A stretch of DNA of 64,000 nt, from the NCBI RefSeq assembly GCF_025148285.1, contig NZ_CP102268.1:3875501-3939500 (forward strand), given 5' to 3'. Source of the DNA: Marvinbryantia formatexigens DSM 14469 (GTDB lineage: Bacteria; Bacillota; Clostridia; Lachnospirales; Lachnospiraceae). The position numbers were made by a program, and so were the translations under genes. The notes beneath the pieces were generated by a model. It worked only from the letters and a program-made list of their open reading frames with translations, made no database searches and had not been told where the DNA came from. Positions 25,403 to 34,321 of this stretch are shown here, piece after piece. Position 1 is the stretch's first letter, and each line of letters begins with the position of its first letter.

Positions 25403-26350
25403 ATGAAAAAGATTACGGAGCAGTGCAGGGACGCCGTTCTTCTGGCGGAATCGGACGGCTGCCAGGTCTATCAGTTCCGCAATGAGACGGGAGAGGGAAC
25501 CATCACGCTTTACGAGGTGTTTCCGGGGGTGGCGCTGGCGTACAATGATTTCCATATGCGCTACTATAATTCGGTCTTTGAGCCGGGGCGGGATTTGTTC
25601 TGCATCGACCATTGCCGGGAGGGGCGCCTGGAATATGCCGCGCGCGATAATGCCTGCGGTTATGTGGAGGCGGGAGACCTGAAGCTTGACCGGAGGCTGA
25701 CGCATTCCGGGCGGTTTGAAATGCCGCTTTCCCACTATCATGGCGTGATGATTTCGTTTGATATGGAAACGGCGTGCCGGACGTTGCCGCAGGAGATAAA
25801 GGATTTTCCGGTGAATCTGCAGGCGCTGCAGAAAAAATTCTGCAAGGATATCTACCCGGTCGTTCTGCGCGGCGGAAGCCAGATCGCGCACATTTTTGCG
25901 GAACTCTATGCGGTTCCGGAGCAGATTAAGCGCGCGTATTTTAAAATCAAGATTCTGGAGCTGCTGCTTTTTCTGGAAGCGCTCCAACCCTCGGAGCACG
26001 CGGAGGAAAAGCCTTATTTCTATAAGCCGCAGGTGGAAAAGACAAAGGCGCTCCAGCAGTTTTTGCTCCTTCATCTGGACGAAAACTTCACGCAGGAGGA
26101 GCTGTCCGGGCGCTTTGATATTCCCCAGACAACAATGAAAAAATGCTTTAAGTCGATATTCGGCGCTACAATCGGGGCTTATGTGACGGAGTGCCGCATG
26201 AACCGGGCGGCAGTGCTGCTGAAAACCAGCAGGGATATGAGCGTGGCGGAAATCGCCGGGCGCGTGGGCTACGACAGCCCCAGCAAGTTTGCAATGGCTT
26301 TCCGCAGGCAGATGGGCATGTCGCCGGCGGAATACCGGAAACGGAGGTAA
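25403..26350 (+). CDS. AraC-family regulator in ECF operon
   Basis: The 315-residue protein carries a C-terminal AraC domain at about 220-315 (FTQEELSGRFDIPQTTMKKCFKSIFG, then MSVAEIAGRVGYDSPSKFAMAF). It resembles in layout the AraC protein at 5052-6149, so each uptake locus has its own AraC regulator next to an ABC pair. GGGAGGAAAT before the ATG at 25403 fixes the start. It probably senses the imported chelate; inference. Confidence 0.87.
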   Translation: MKKITEQCRDAVLLAESDGCQVYQFRNETGEGTITLYEVFPGVALAYNDFHMRYYNSVFEPGRDLFCIDHCREGRLEYAARDNACGYVEAGDLKLDRRLTHSGRFEMPLSHYHGVMISFDMETACRTLPQEIKDFPVNLQALQKKFCKDIYPVVLRGGSQIAHIFAELYAVPEQIKRAYFKIKILELLLFLEALQPSEHAEEKPYFYKPQVEKTKALQQFLLLHLDENFTQEELSGRFDIPQTTMKKCFKSIFGATIGAYVTECRMNRAAVLLKTSRDMSVAEIAGRVGYDSPSKFAMAFRRQMGMSPAEYRKRR

Positions 26351-26356
26351 AACAAT

Positions 26357-28324
26357 ATGAAACGAAAAGAGAGCTGGATCGGCAGTCTGCTGGGATATGC
26401 GGGCGGGCAGAAAGGAAAATTTCTGGGTTCCATTCTGTTGTCGGTAATCAGTGTCACGGCGGGGCTGGTTCCCTATTACTGCCTGTACAGGGTGATCGCG
26501 CAGTTTGCCGACGGCACGGTGCAGAGAAGCAACATCTGGATGTGGTGCGGCGCGGCGCTTGCCGCTTACGCGGTAAAGGCGCTGTTTTTCGGTCTTTCCA
26601 CGGGGCTGTCCCATCATGTGGCGTACCATGTGCTCGCCGGGCTGCGTCTGCAGGTGGCGGACCGCTTCCTCCATGCGCCGCTGGGGGAGGTACAGCGTCA
26701 TTCCATTGGAGAAATCAAGAATATTATCGTAGATAAAATTGAACAGATAGAGCCGCCTCTGGCGCATGTGGTGCCGGAGGGAGCAGGACATCTGGCGTTG
26801 CCCATCGTGAGCCTGCTGGCGCTGGCATCTGTGGATATCCGGATCGCGCTGGCGTCGCTCGTTACGCTTCCGGCGGCGCTGATATGTATGATACTGACCT
26901 TCCGGATAAGCGGAAAGAATTTTGAAAAATATAATCAGTCCAACGCCTATATGAACAGCGCTATCGTGGAATATATTGAGGGAATCGAGGTCATCCGCAC
27001 CTTCGGGCGCGCCGGGGTCTCCTATGAAAAATATGCCGGAGCGATCCGCGATTACCGTACCTTCGTGGTGCGGTGGATGTCCTCCACCTGGGTGACAATG
27101 AAGCTGGCGTTTGCCCTGTTTCCGTCCACGCTGCTCGGAACGCTGCCGGTCAGTCTTTATCTGGCGTCGCGCGGAGCGATTACAGCGCCGCAGGCTGCTT
27201 TGGCGGTGATGCTGTCCATGTCGATGGTGACGTCTCTGGCAAAGCTGGAAGTGTTCTCCAATGAAATACAGCAGATGAAGGCGACAGTAGAGGAACTGCA
27301 GCAATATCTGACTATGCCGGCGCTGCCGGAGCCGGAAAAGCGCGCTGATGTACAGAAGTATGATATACAGATGAAGGACGTGCATTTTTCCTACGGCGGA
27401 AACATGCAGGAACGGGAGTGCGGCAGGAGCACACAGAAATGTGAGGAAAACGAGGTTCTGCACGGAATAAATCTGGATTTGCCGCAGGGAAGCTTTACTG
27501 CGCTGGTGGGTCCCTCCGGGAGCGGAAAATCGACCGTCGCCAGGCTGCTTGCCCGCTTCTGGGACCCGGATAAGGGACAGATTCTGATAGGAGGCGTGGA
27601 TATCCGGGATATGCCGCTCTCCCAGCTCTCGGAGTATGTCAGCTTTGTGACGCAGGACAATTATCTGTTCCGCTGCTCCCTGCTGGAAAACATCCGCATG
27701 GGAAATCCGCAGGCGACGGATGAGCAGGTGAAGGAGGCGGCGCGCGCAGCGCAGTGTGAAGAATTTATCCGTAAGCTGCCGCAGGGATATGATACGCCGG
27801 CGGGAGAGGCGGGGAAACGCCTGTCGGGCGGAGAGAAGCAGCGGATTGCCATTGCGCGCATGATACTGAAGGATGCGCCGGTAGTGATTCTCGACGAGGC
27901 GACCGCCTTCACAGACCCGGAAAATGAGGATAAGATACAGCAGAGCATTGCCCGCCTGGCAAAAGGCAAGACGCTGCTGGTGATCGCTCACAGGCTTTCC
28001 ACCATCCGGCAGGCGGATAATATCGTGGTGCTGGAGAACGGAAATATTCTGGCGCAGGGGACGCAGGAGGAGCTTCTGAAAACCTGTCCGCTGTACCGCG
28101 ATATGTGGGAGGCGCACATCGGGGCGAAGGAATGGGCAGTCCCGGCTTCTGCGGAAAACGGGCAGGCGAAGTCACCGGATAAACAGATGAAGAAGCATTC
28201 CGGGGAGCAGAAGCCGGAAAAACAGATGAAGAATCGTTCCGGGGAGCAGAAGCCGGTAAAACAGACGAAGAGAAATTCCGGAGGGCAGATGCCGGAGAAG
28301 AGGGCGGGTGAAAATTATGTTTAG
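26357..28324 (+). CDS. ABC transporter half-molecule with repetitive C-terminal tail
   Basis: This 655-residue membrane-ATPase protein is a relative of the one at 1654: membrane domain to about 320, Walker [10 protein letters not shown] near 386, LSGGEKQR, VILDEATAFTDPENE and IAHRLST. A short charged insertion (about 352-366) precedes Walker A. Unlike its relative it has a 50-residue lysine-rich tail with three 13-residue repeats beginning at residue 609. It pairs with the next gene (8-base overlap). The DPENE D-loop is shared by all four half-transporters here. Siderophore-type import is inferred. Confidence 0.88.
   Translation: MKRKESWIGSLLGYAGGQKGKFLGSILLSVISVTAGLVPYYCLYRVIAQFADGTVQRSNIWMWCGAALAAYAVKALFFGLSTGLSHHVAYHVLAGLRLQVADRFLHAPLGEVQRHSIGEIKNIIVDKIEQIEPPLAHVVPEGAGHLALPIVSLLALASVDIRIALASLVTLPAALICMILTFRISGKNFEKYNQSNAYMNSAIVEYIEGIEVIRTFGRAGVSYEKYAGAIRDYRTFVVRWMSSTWVTMKLAFALFPSTLLGTLPVSLYLASRGAITAPQAALAVMLSMSMVTSLAKLEVFSNEIQQMKATVEELQQYLTMPALPEPEKRADVQKYDIQMKDVHFSYGGNMQERECGRSTQKCEENEVLHGINLDLPQGSFTALVGPSGSGKSTVARLLARFWDPDKGQILIGGVDIRDMPLSQLSEYVSFVTQDNYLFRCSLLENIRMGNPQATDEQVKEAARAAQCEEFIRKLPQGYDTPAGEAGKRLSGGEKQRIAIARMILKDAPVVILDEATAFTDPENEDKIQQSIARLAKGKTLLVIAHRLSTIRQADNIVVLENGNILAQGTQEELLKTCPLYRDMWEAHIGAKEWAVPASAENGQAKSPDKQMKKHSGEQKPEKQMKNRSGEQKPVKQTKRNSGGQMPEKRAGENYV
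28181..28297 (+). repeat. Three 39-bp in-frame repeats in ABC gene tail
   Basis: Copies at 28181, 28220 and 28259 encode 13 residues each on the pattern KQ-K--SG-Q-P-. Copy 3 has diverged most. They add a basic cytoplasmic tail to the transporter. Confidence 0.85.
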
Positions 28325-30074
28325 TACGGTAAAACGGATAATATCCTGGTGCGGGGCGTTTAAGGGAAAGCTTTACGCGGGCTTTGTATTTTCCTTTTTC
28401 TCGCACTGGTTTGCGGCTGTGCCGGTGATGATTGCGGCGTACACGGTCGGAATGCTGCTGATGAGCGGCGAAGGTGGCGTGGCCTTTGACGAACGGTGGG
28501 TCTGGCGGAGTGCTCTGCTGATTCTGCTCTCCGTAGCTTTGCGCTTTCTCTTTGATTATATGCGGTCGAAGTGCCAGGAGGTAATCAGCTACGAGCTGGT
28601 GGCGCGGGACCGGCTGGCTGTCGGGGAAGCGCTGAAACGTGTATCCCTCGGATATTTCCAGCAGAAGAATACCGGAAATATTTTAAGCTCTGTCACCACC
28701 GGGCTTACCACGCTGGAGAGCATGGGAATCCGTATGGTGGACAATTTTGTCGGAGGATATCTGAATTTCCTGGCGATTTTCCTCTGCCTGCTGGTCATCC
28801 GCCCGGCGATTGCCCTGATTGCCCTGGCGGCGGCATTTGTATCCTTCCTGTTTTTGATGCTGATATCGGCGCACAGCAGAAAAAACGCGCCGGTGGAGGC
28901 GCAGAGCAATAAGGAGCTGACGGGTGCGGCGCTGGAATATGCCAGAGGTCTTTCCGTGGTGAAATCCTTCGGGCAGAACGGCGCGGCGGCAGCGGCGATG
29001 GAGGAAGCGGTAAAAAGCAGCAGACGGATTCATCTGAAAATTGAATGGGGCTTTGTTCCGCCCAACTGCCTGCATCTGCTTGCGCTGAAATGCGGCTCCG
29101 TGGGGCTTGCCCTCGCGTCCTGCCTTGCCGGGCTTTCCGGGGAAATGACGCTGCCTGTGATGCTGATGTTTGTATTCTTTTCCTTCAGTATTTTCAGCTC
29201 GCTGGAGCCGGTCAGCGACAGCGCCCATATACTGGGCGTCATCGACGACGCCATGAACCAGCTCGACGCGCTGCGGGAGGAAAGCTTTCTGGATGAGGAC
29301 GGAAAAGACATCCATCCGGAGCGGTTTGATATTGAATTTAAGAATGTGGATTTTGGCTATCAGAAGGACCGGCAGGTGCTGAAGAACGTTACATTCCGGA
29401 TTCCCCAGCATACCTCAACCGCGATCGTGGGTCCGTCGGGAAGCGGAAAAACAACGATTGTAAATCTGCTGGCGAGATTTTATGATGTGGATGCGGGCAG
29501 CATATCGCTGGGCGGACGGGATGTGCGGGAATTTACCTGCGACAGCCTGCTTTCCAATATTTCGATGGTATTCCAGAATGTCTATCTGTTTCACGATACT
29601 ATCCGGGCGAATATCTGCTTCGGCAGACCGGATGCCACGGAAGAGGAAATGGTGGAGGCCGCCAAAAAAGCATGCTGTCATGAGTTTATCAAAAAGCTGC
29701 CGGACGGCTACGATACAGTAATCGGTGAGGGCGGCGGGACGCTCTCCGGCGGAGAAAAACAGCGGATTTCCATCGCGCGCGCCATGCTGAAAAACGCGCC
29801 CGTCATCATCCTGGATGAGGCGACCGCCAGCGTGGACCCGGAAAATGAGCATCTGATCCAGCACGCTATCTCGGAGCTTGTGAAGGGAAAAACAGTCATT
29901 ACCATTGCTCACCGGCTTGCGACGGTTGAAAATGCTGACCAGATTCTGGTGGTAAATGACGGACAGATCGTCCAGAAGGGCACCCATCAAGAGCTGATGG
30001 AGGAGGACGGGATTTACCGCCGCTTTGTAGAAGTCAGACAGAGGGCGGAGGGCTGGTGCTACAGCCAGAATTAA
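28317..30074 (+). CDS. ABC transporter half-molecule, partner subunit
   Basis: The 585-residue protein has a membrane domain to about 325, Walker A GPSGSGKTT near 375, LSGGEKQR, VIILDEATASVDPENE and IAHRLAT. It is the counterpart of the gene at 3393. The ATG at 28317 lies 8 bases after AGGGCGGG and overlaps the previous gene by 8 bases; the upstream in-frame GTG is less likely. Last gene of the ECF/AraC/ABC operon. Confidence 0.88.
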   Translation: MFSTVKRIISWCGAFKGKLYAGFVFSFFSHWFAAVPVMIAAYTVGMLLMSGEGGVAFDERWVWRSALLILLSVALRFLFDYMRSKCQEVISYELVARDRLAVGEALKRVSLGYFQQKNTGNILSSVTTGLTTLESMGIRMVDNFVGGYLNFLAIFLCLLVIRPAIALIALAAAFVSFLFLMLISAHSRKNAPVEAQSNKELTGAALEYARGLSVVKSFGQNGAAAAAMEEAVKSSRRIHLKIEWGFVPPNCLHLLALKCGSVGLALASCLAGLSGEMTLPVMLMFVFFSFSIFSSLEPVSDSAHILGVIDDAMNQLDALREESFLDEDGKDIHPERFDIEFKNVDFGYQKDRQVLKNVTFRIPQHTSTAIVGPSGSGKTTIVNLLARFYDVDAGSISLGGRDVREFTCDSLLSNISMVFQNVYLFHDTIRANICFGRPDATEEEMVEAAKKACCHEFIKKLPDGYDTVIGEGGGTLSGGEKQRISIARAMLKNAPVIILDEATASVDPENEHLIQHAISELVKGKTVITIAHRLATVENADQILVVNDGQIVQKGTHQELMEEDGIYRRFVEVRQRAEGWCYSQN

Positions 30075-30171
30075 CGTATCCGGCGGGACTGTGCGCAGGC
30101 AGCGCCGCAGCGCCCGCCCGGCATCTGCCGGAGCAGAGCGCAGACCGGATACCCGGTGACCCGGCTGCGCT

Positions 30172-30792
30172 TTAACCCGGATATCCCGTTACTTTCGGCG
30201 GTATATCCGGCTTCTGTGCAAGCTGGCAGATAATATCCGCGCAGCCCTCAATTCCGAATTTGGCGGTATCCAGGCAGACGTCATAAAACTGTGCCATGCC
30301 GAATACCGTATCGGTGTAGTAGGTGCAGTATTTCCGCCTTTTGCGGTCGATTGCCTGCAGCTCATCGGAAAGCTTCGCCTCCGGCGTAGCTGGCATAAGC
30401 GTTTTCATGTGCTGTATCCGGTAGTAGGAGGGAGCGTGGACGAACACATGAAGCGTGTGGTCGAATTCCCGGAGAATGCTGTTGGCGTTTCTGCCGATGA
30501 TGACACAGTTCCCTTTTTCTCCGATTTCGCGGATAACCTCCTTCTGTGCCTCGAAAAGCTTTTCGCTCAAAGGCTTGTTGTAAAAATCAAAAAGACTCTG
30601 GGCGAAGCCGAAGTTGTGCGGCACCCGCTCGTCATAGTGCAGAAAACGCTCCAGATCAACGTTGGACTGCGTTGCCGCTTTCATAATAATCTCTTTATCG
30701 TAGTAGTCGTAGTGCAGCTTTTCTGCAACCATCCGTCCGATGGTTCCGCCGCCTGCGCCGAACTCGCGGCTGATAGTGATGATTTTCTTCAT
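30172..30792 (-). CDS. Cytidylate-kinase-like family protein
   Basis: The 206-residue protein starts MKKIITISREFGAGGGTIGR, the P-loop of the cytidylate-kinase-like family found in many clostridia, and has a lid-like basic stretch IDRKRRKYCTYYT. It probably binds nucleotide, but the true phosphate acceptor is unknown; canonical Cmk is a different protein. It lies 64 bases after the amino-acid ABC ATPase gene on the same strand and may share its transcript. Confidence 0.82.
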   Translation of the reverse strand: MKKIITISREFGAGGGTIGRMVAEKLHYDYYDKEIIMKAATQSNVDLERFLHYDERVPHNFGFAQSLFDFYNKPLSEKLFEAQKEVIREIGEKGNCVIIGRNANSILREFDHTLHVFVHAPSYYRIQHMKTLMPATPEAKLSDELQAIDRKRRKYCTYYTDTVFGMAQFYDVCLDTAKFGIEGCADIICQLAQKPDIPPKVTGYPG

Positions 30793-30856
30793 GCTATACT
30801 CCCTATACTCCTTTTACAATACCGGTCGTCAGACAAATTGCTGCCGGTTTTCCGGC

Positions 30857-31597
30857 TCATAATACCTTGTTCAGAAAATCGATGGTCCGCGCTTCTTTCG
30901 GATGCTTCAGGATTTCCTCCGGGGTTCCCTGCTCCACGATATAGCCGCCGTCCATAAACACAATGCGGTTTGCCACCTCGCGCGCAAAGCCGATTTCGTG
31001 TGTCACCACCGCCATTGTCATGCCGTCCCGCGCCAGTTCGCGCATAACCTCCAGTACCTCGCCGACCATTTCCGGGTCGAGCGCGGAGGTGGGCTCGTCA
31101 AACAGCATAATGTCCGGGCTCATGGCAAGCGCGCGCGCAATCGCCACACGCTGCTTCTGACCGCCGGAGAGCTGGTTGGGGTAGGTGCCCGCTTTGTCGG
31201 CAAGTCCGACGCGCGCTAAAAGCTCCATACCTTTTTTCTCAGCCTGCTCCTGCGTGAGCTTCTTTAATTCCACCGGTGCGAGCGTGATATTCTTCAGCAC
31301 CGTCATATGCGGGAACAGATTAAAGTGCTGGAACACCATGCCGATGTTTTCACGCACCTTGTTGATGTCCGTGTGCTTATCCGTCACGTCCATGCCGTCG
31401 ACGATAATCTTTCCGGCGGTGACGGTCTCCAGCTGGTTCACACAGCGCAGGAACGTGGATTTTCCGCTTCCGGAGGGACCGAGCAGCACCACGACCTCAC
31501 CCTCGCAGATACTGATGCTGATATCCTTCAGAACCTCCAGCTTTCCAAAATTCTTTTTCAGATTTGTAACCTGTATCTTTACTTTACTGCTGTCCAC
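30857..31597 (-). CDS. Polar amino-acid ABC transporter ATPase (GlnQ/HisP type)
   Basis: This 246-residue ATPase has Walker [10 protein letters not shown] near residue 39, LSGGQKQRV near 138, [12 protein letters not shown] and [22 protein letters not shown] and [10 protein letters not shown] are typical of GlnQ-type proteins. The start is GTG 31597 with AAAGGAGG 8 bases upstream, overlapping the permease gene by 14 bases. Confidence 0.93.
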   Translation of the reverse strand: MDSSKVKIQVTNLKKNFGKLEVLKDISISICEGEVVVLLGPSGSGKSTFLRCVNQLETVTAGKIIVDGMDVTDKHTDINKVRENIGMVFQHFNLFPHMTVLKNITLAPVELKKLTQEQAEKKGMELLARVGLADKAGTYPNQLSGGQKQRVAIARALAMSPDIMLFDEPTSALDPEMVGEVLEVMRELARDGMTMAVVTHEIGFAREVANRIVFMDGGYIVEQGTPEEILKHPKEARTIDFLNKVL

Positions 31598-32255
31598 GTT
31601 TCAGCCTCCTTTCCACACGCTTTGCCACCTTGCTCAGAGTGATGATGACAACCATGTACATAACGCCGACGATAGCCCATACCTGCAGATTCATGAAGGT
31701 ATTTCCGGCAACGTTTTTGGCAGTGTTTACCAGCTCCGGGAAACCGATTACGGAGAGGATGGAGGTATCCTTCAGCGTAATGATGAACTGGTTGATGATA
31801 GAGGGAATCATGGTGCGTATCGCCTGCGGAATAATAATCAGACGCATACTTTTTCCATATGAGAGTCCGAGACTGCGGCTCGCCTCCATCTGTCCCTTAT
31901 CAACGCTCTCGATTCCGGCGCGGATAATCTCCGCCATATAAGCGCCGCAGTTCATGGAGAGCGCGATGATGCCCGCGGTCAGCGCCGAGAGGCGGAAGCC
32001 GGAGACATTCATCATTTTCGCAGCCTGCGGGACGCCGAAATAAACAAAATATGCCAGTACGATCAGCGGAACGCCGCGCACGGCATCGACAAAAATGGTA
32101 CCGATTAAATTCAGAACACGGTTCTTCCCTACATTAAACAGGGCGACAATCAGACCGATTATCATGGCGAAAAGCAGCGAGAGCACACACAGAAGCAGTG
32201 TGTTGCCCATCGACTTTAAGAGCATTACGCCATATACCTGGATGATACTTATCAT
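31584..32255 (-). CDS. Polar amino-acid ABC transporter permease
   Basis: The 223-residue membrane protein has the HisMQ-type signature [39 protein letters not shown] across residues about 95-133. It forms the membrane pore with the ATPase encoded next. It is separated from the upstream binding-protein gene by 139 bases containing a terminator-like hairpin. Confidence 0.93.
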   Translation of the reverse strand: MISIIQVYGVMLLKSMGNTLLLCVLSLLFAMIIGLIVALFNVGKNRVLNLIGTIFVDAVRGVPLIVLAYFVYFGVPQAAKMMNVSGFRLSALTAGIIALSMNCGAYMAEIIRAGIESVDKGQMEASRSLGLSYGKSMRLIIIPQAIRTMIPSIINQFIITLKDTSILSVIGFPELVNTAKNVAGNTFMNLQVWAIVGVMYMVVIITLSKVAKRVERRLKRGQQ

Positions 32256-32351
32256 GTAAACTTCTCCTTCCGGAAGACTGATGAGAGGAAGCTCCGCCTG
32301 CTGCGATCACAGCTTCCGGGAGCCTGCCTGCTGAAAATTTTCCCACGAGAT

Positions 32352-32384
32352 AAAAAACGCAGAGGGCTGGAAAAACCCTCTGCG
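32352..32384 (-). terminator. Intercistronic terminator between binding protein and permease
   Basis: CGCAGAGGG and CCCTCTGCG form a 9-pair stem; on the minus strand six T follow. It lies after the binding-protein stop codon and would make the binding-protein mRNA more abundant than that of the permease and ATPase. Confidence 0.75.
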
Positions 32385-32394
32385 CCAGTATGGT

Positions 32395-33177
32395 TTACTC
32401 CTCAGTCTTCAGATATTTATCAAGAATTTCGTCGTAAGTTCCGTTTTCTTTGATATTCTTCAGACCGGCATTAAACATATCGAGAAGCTCCTGGTTTGCC
32501 TCATCCATGATGGCAAAGCCGTACGGTGCAGATTCGCTCTCGGCGCCCTCAGCTTCCAGTTTCTTTAACTGAACGCCATCCTGTGTGATATAAGCGAGCG
32601 TAATCGGAGTATCGTCGATACAAGCGGCGCTGTTTCCGTTGATAACATCCTGGTACATATCTGTGGAGGTCTCCATCGTGGTAACGGTGAAGCCGTACTC
32701 ATCCATCAGACTTTCTGCGAAGGTCTTGCTTGCGGTACCGATTTTAACGACCACATTTTTGCCTTCCAGGTCTTCCAGAGAAGCGATATCGCTGTCTGCC
32801 GCCACAAAGAAGGACTGTGTTGCATCGTAGTATCCGTCTGAGAAGATCCAGCCTTTTTCCTTTCTCTCATCGTTGATGGTGGCACCGGCAATCAGACCGT
32901 CCGCCTGTCCTACCTGGACAGCGGCAACGCCGGCATCCCAGCCGATGGACTGCAAATCGTATTCAAATCCCTGGTCCTCAGCGATAGCGGCAAGAATATC
33001 GACATCAATGCCGACAAATTCACCGTCCGCGTTGGTGTATTCAAAGGGACGGAACGCTGTGTCGGTAGCAATCACCCACACCTTATCAGATGCGGATACG
33101 GCACCTGCCATTGTGCAGAGGGCAAGCGCGCCGACTGCTGCTGCAGAAACCAGTTTTGCGGTAAAATTTTTCTTCAT
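32395..33177 (-). CDS. Polar amino-acid ABC transporter substrate-binding protein
   Basis: The 260-residue secreted protein has a signal peptide ending near AVSASDK and a type II amino-acid-binding fold (DTAFRPFEYTNADGEFVGIDVDI; ATINDERKEKGWIFSDGYY). The specificity is a polar or basic amino acid, not further resolved. No lipobox is evident: the Cys in LALC has Leu at -1. AAAGGAGG precedes the ATG. First gene of a minus-strand operon. Confidence 0.9.
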   Translation of the reverse strand: MKKNFTAKLVSAAAVGALALCTMAGAVSASDKVWVIATDTAFRPFEYTNADGEFVGIDVDILAAIAEDQGFEYDLQSIGWDAGVAAVQVGQADGLIAGATINDERKEKGWIFSDGYYDATQSFFVAADSDIASLEDLEGKNVVVKIGTASKTFAESLMDEYGFTVTTMETSTDMYQDVINGNSAACIDDTPITLAYITQDGVQLKKLEAEGAESESAPYGFAIMDEANQELLDMFNAGLKNIKENGTYDEILDKYLKTEE

Positions 33178-33221
33178 ACTTATTTCCTCCTTTTCTTTTC
33201 AGAAAAATATCTGAATAACAC

Positions 33222-33255
33222 AAAAAGACAACGCGACCGTCAGCCGGCTTCGTTG
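33222..33255 (-). promoter_or_regulatory. Attenuator-like hairpin in leader of amino-acid ABC operon
   Basis: On the minus strand CAACG-AA-GCCG pairs with CGGT-CG-CGTTG and is followed by TCTTTTT. It lies in the roughly 90-nt leader between the promoter and the binding-protein gene, where it could terminate transcription conditionally. No alternative antiterminator is obvious. Confidence 0.45.
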
Positions 33256-33274
33256 CCCACTTGTACTGTACTTT

Positions 33275-33303
33275 ATTATAAAAGCCGGACAAATTCTTGT
33301 CAA
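33275..33303 (-). promoter_or_regulatory. Consensus promoter of amino-acid ABC operon
   Basis: On the minus strand TTGACA (33303-33298) and TATAAT (33280-33275) are separated by 17 bases, a perfect match to the sigma-A consensus. Confidence 0.85.
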
Positions 33304-33362
33304 TCAGAAATTGTGAATTGTTATAATGAATATTTTGCATTTAATCCGATTCAGAAAACCTG

Positions 33363-33391
33363 CTTACAAATACAGGAAAACGTGATACAAT
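33363..33391 (+). promoter_or_regulatory. Promoter of structured RNA
   Basis: CTTACA at 33363-33368 and TACAAT at 33386-33391 are 17 bases apart, and a TG one base before the -10 makes it an extended -10 promoter. Transcription would start near 33398. Confidence 0.6.
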
Positions 33392-33397
33392 GTTACT

Positions 33398-33560
33398 ATT
33401 CACAGCCGATGTGGGTATACAGGCAGAATCGTCATGCCTGCAGGCATGTAAGAGACTGCCTGCATACCCACATCGAGCCTGCGAAGCAGGAACCCGCCAG
33501 CATAAGCAGTCTTAGCTCCGTAAGGAGCGGGACTGGAGCCTCAGAGAGGCGGGCTTTCTT
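33398..33560 (+). ncRNA. Candidate structured RNA, about 160 nt
   Basis: A 20-base arm at 33407-33426 pairs with 33456-33475 with one mismatch, enclosing a 16-base perfect palindrome at 33433-33448. After it come CCTGC-GAA-GCAGG (33478-33490), a nested set CCCGCC / CAGTC / GCTCC-GTAA-GGAGC / GACTG / GGCGGG (33493-33553) and a terminator-like GCCTC-AGA-GAGGC followed by TTTCTT. It has its own promoter and no convincing ORF. I do not recognise the family with certainty; a raiA-type clostridial RNA or a leader of the hydrolase gene 30 bases downstream are possibilities. Confidence 0.6.
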
Positions 33561-33589
33561 ATTCAGTACCACATAAGGAGGGCGACAGA

Positions 33590-34297
33590 TTGAACAGACC
33601 ACTAATCGGATTGATTCCATTATATGATGACGAAAAGGAGAGCCTCTGGATGCTTCCGGGGTATATGGACGGCATCGTATCAGCAGGCGGAACGCCGCTG
33701 ATGCTTCCGCTGACAGAGGATGAGGATATGCTGGGGCAGATGACAGAGCTCTGCGACGGCTTCCTGCTGACGGGCGGACACGACGTATCGCCCGCGCTGT
33801 ACGGGGAGACGCCCATCGAAGCCTGCGGCGCATGCTGTCCGGCGCGGGATGCGATGGAGAAAAAGCTGCTTGCGCTGGCTCTTGAGCGGGACATGCCGGT
33901 GCTCGGCATCTGCCGCGGTATCCAGTTTTTAAATGCCGCGCTCGGCGGAACGCTTTATCAGGACCTGCCGCAGCAGAGACCGTCCCGGATAGAGCACCAT
34001 CAGAAGCCGCCCTACGATATACCGGTGCATAAGGTGACGATTGTAGAGAAAACGCCGCTGGCAGAGCTTCTGCAGGTTCCGGTCCTTGCGGTAAACAGCT
34101 ATCATCACCAGGCGGTAAAGGAGCTGTCGCCGCAGCTTACGGCGATGGCGTACTCTGAGGACGGGCTGGTGGAAGCCGTTTATATGAAGGAAAAGCCGTT
34201 TGTGTGGGGCGTCCAGTGGCACCCGGAATTTTCCTGGAAAACAGAGGAGAGCAGCCGGAAAATCCTGGAACAATTTGTGAAGGCGGCAAAAAAATAA
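33590..34297 (+). CDS. Gamma-glutamyl-gamma-aminobutyrate hydrolase family (peptidase C26)
   Basis: This 235-residue class I glutamine-amidotransferase-like hydrolase has the nucleophile elbow GICRGIQFLN (Cys108) and VQWHPEF (His211, Glu213). PuuD-type members hydrolyse gamma-glutamyl amides in polyamine catabolism. The start is TTG 33590 with AAGGAGG upstream. It is followed after 24 bases by an ABC transporter operon, so the substrate may be imported by it; this is inference. Confidence 0.88.
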   Translation: MNRPLIGLIPLYDDEKESLWMLPGYMDGIVSAGGTPLMLPLTEDEDMLGQMTELCDGFLLTGGHDVSPALYGETPIEACGACCPARDAMEKKLLALALERDMPVLGICRGIQFLNAALGGTLYQDLPQQRPSRIEHHQKPPYDIPVHKVTIVEKTPLAELLQVPVLAVNSYHHQAVKELSPQLTAMAYSEDGLVEAVYMKEKPFVWGVQWHPEFSWKTEESSRKILEQFVKAAKK

Positions 34298-34321
34298 CGA
34301 CAGACCTGGAAAGGAAAAATT

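Noticed and set aside
25304-28117. Very long minus-strand open frame opposite the AraC and ABC genes
   Set aside because: It is an antisense shadow in GC-rich DNA; the plus strand encodes recognisable proteins over the same bases.
30075-30171. Terminator between the second ABC pair and the kinase-like gene
   Set aside because: GTATCCGG and CCGGATAC can pair over about 60 bases, but the hairpin is poor and has no T-run.
33253-33576. 107-codon frame covering the structured RNA
   Set aside because: It begins at a weak start and spans the inverted repeats; a structured RNA explains the sequence better.
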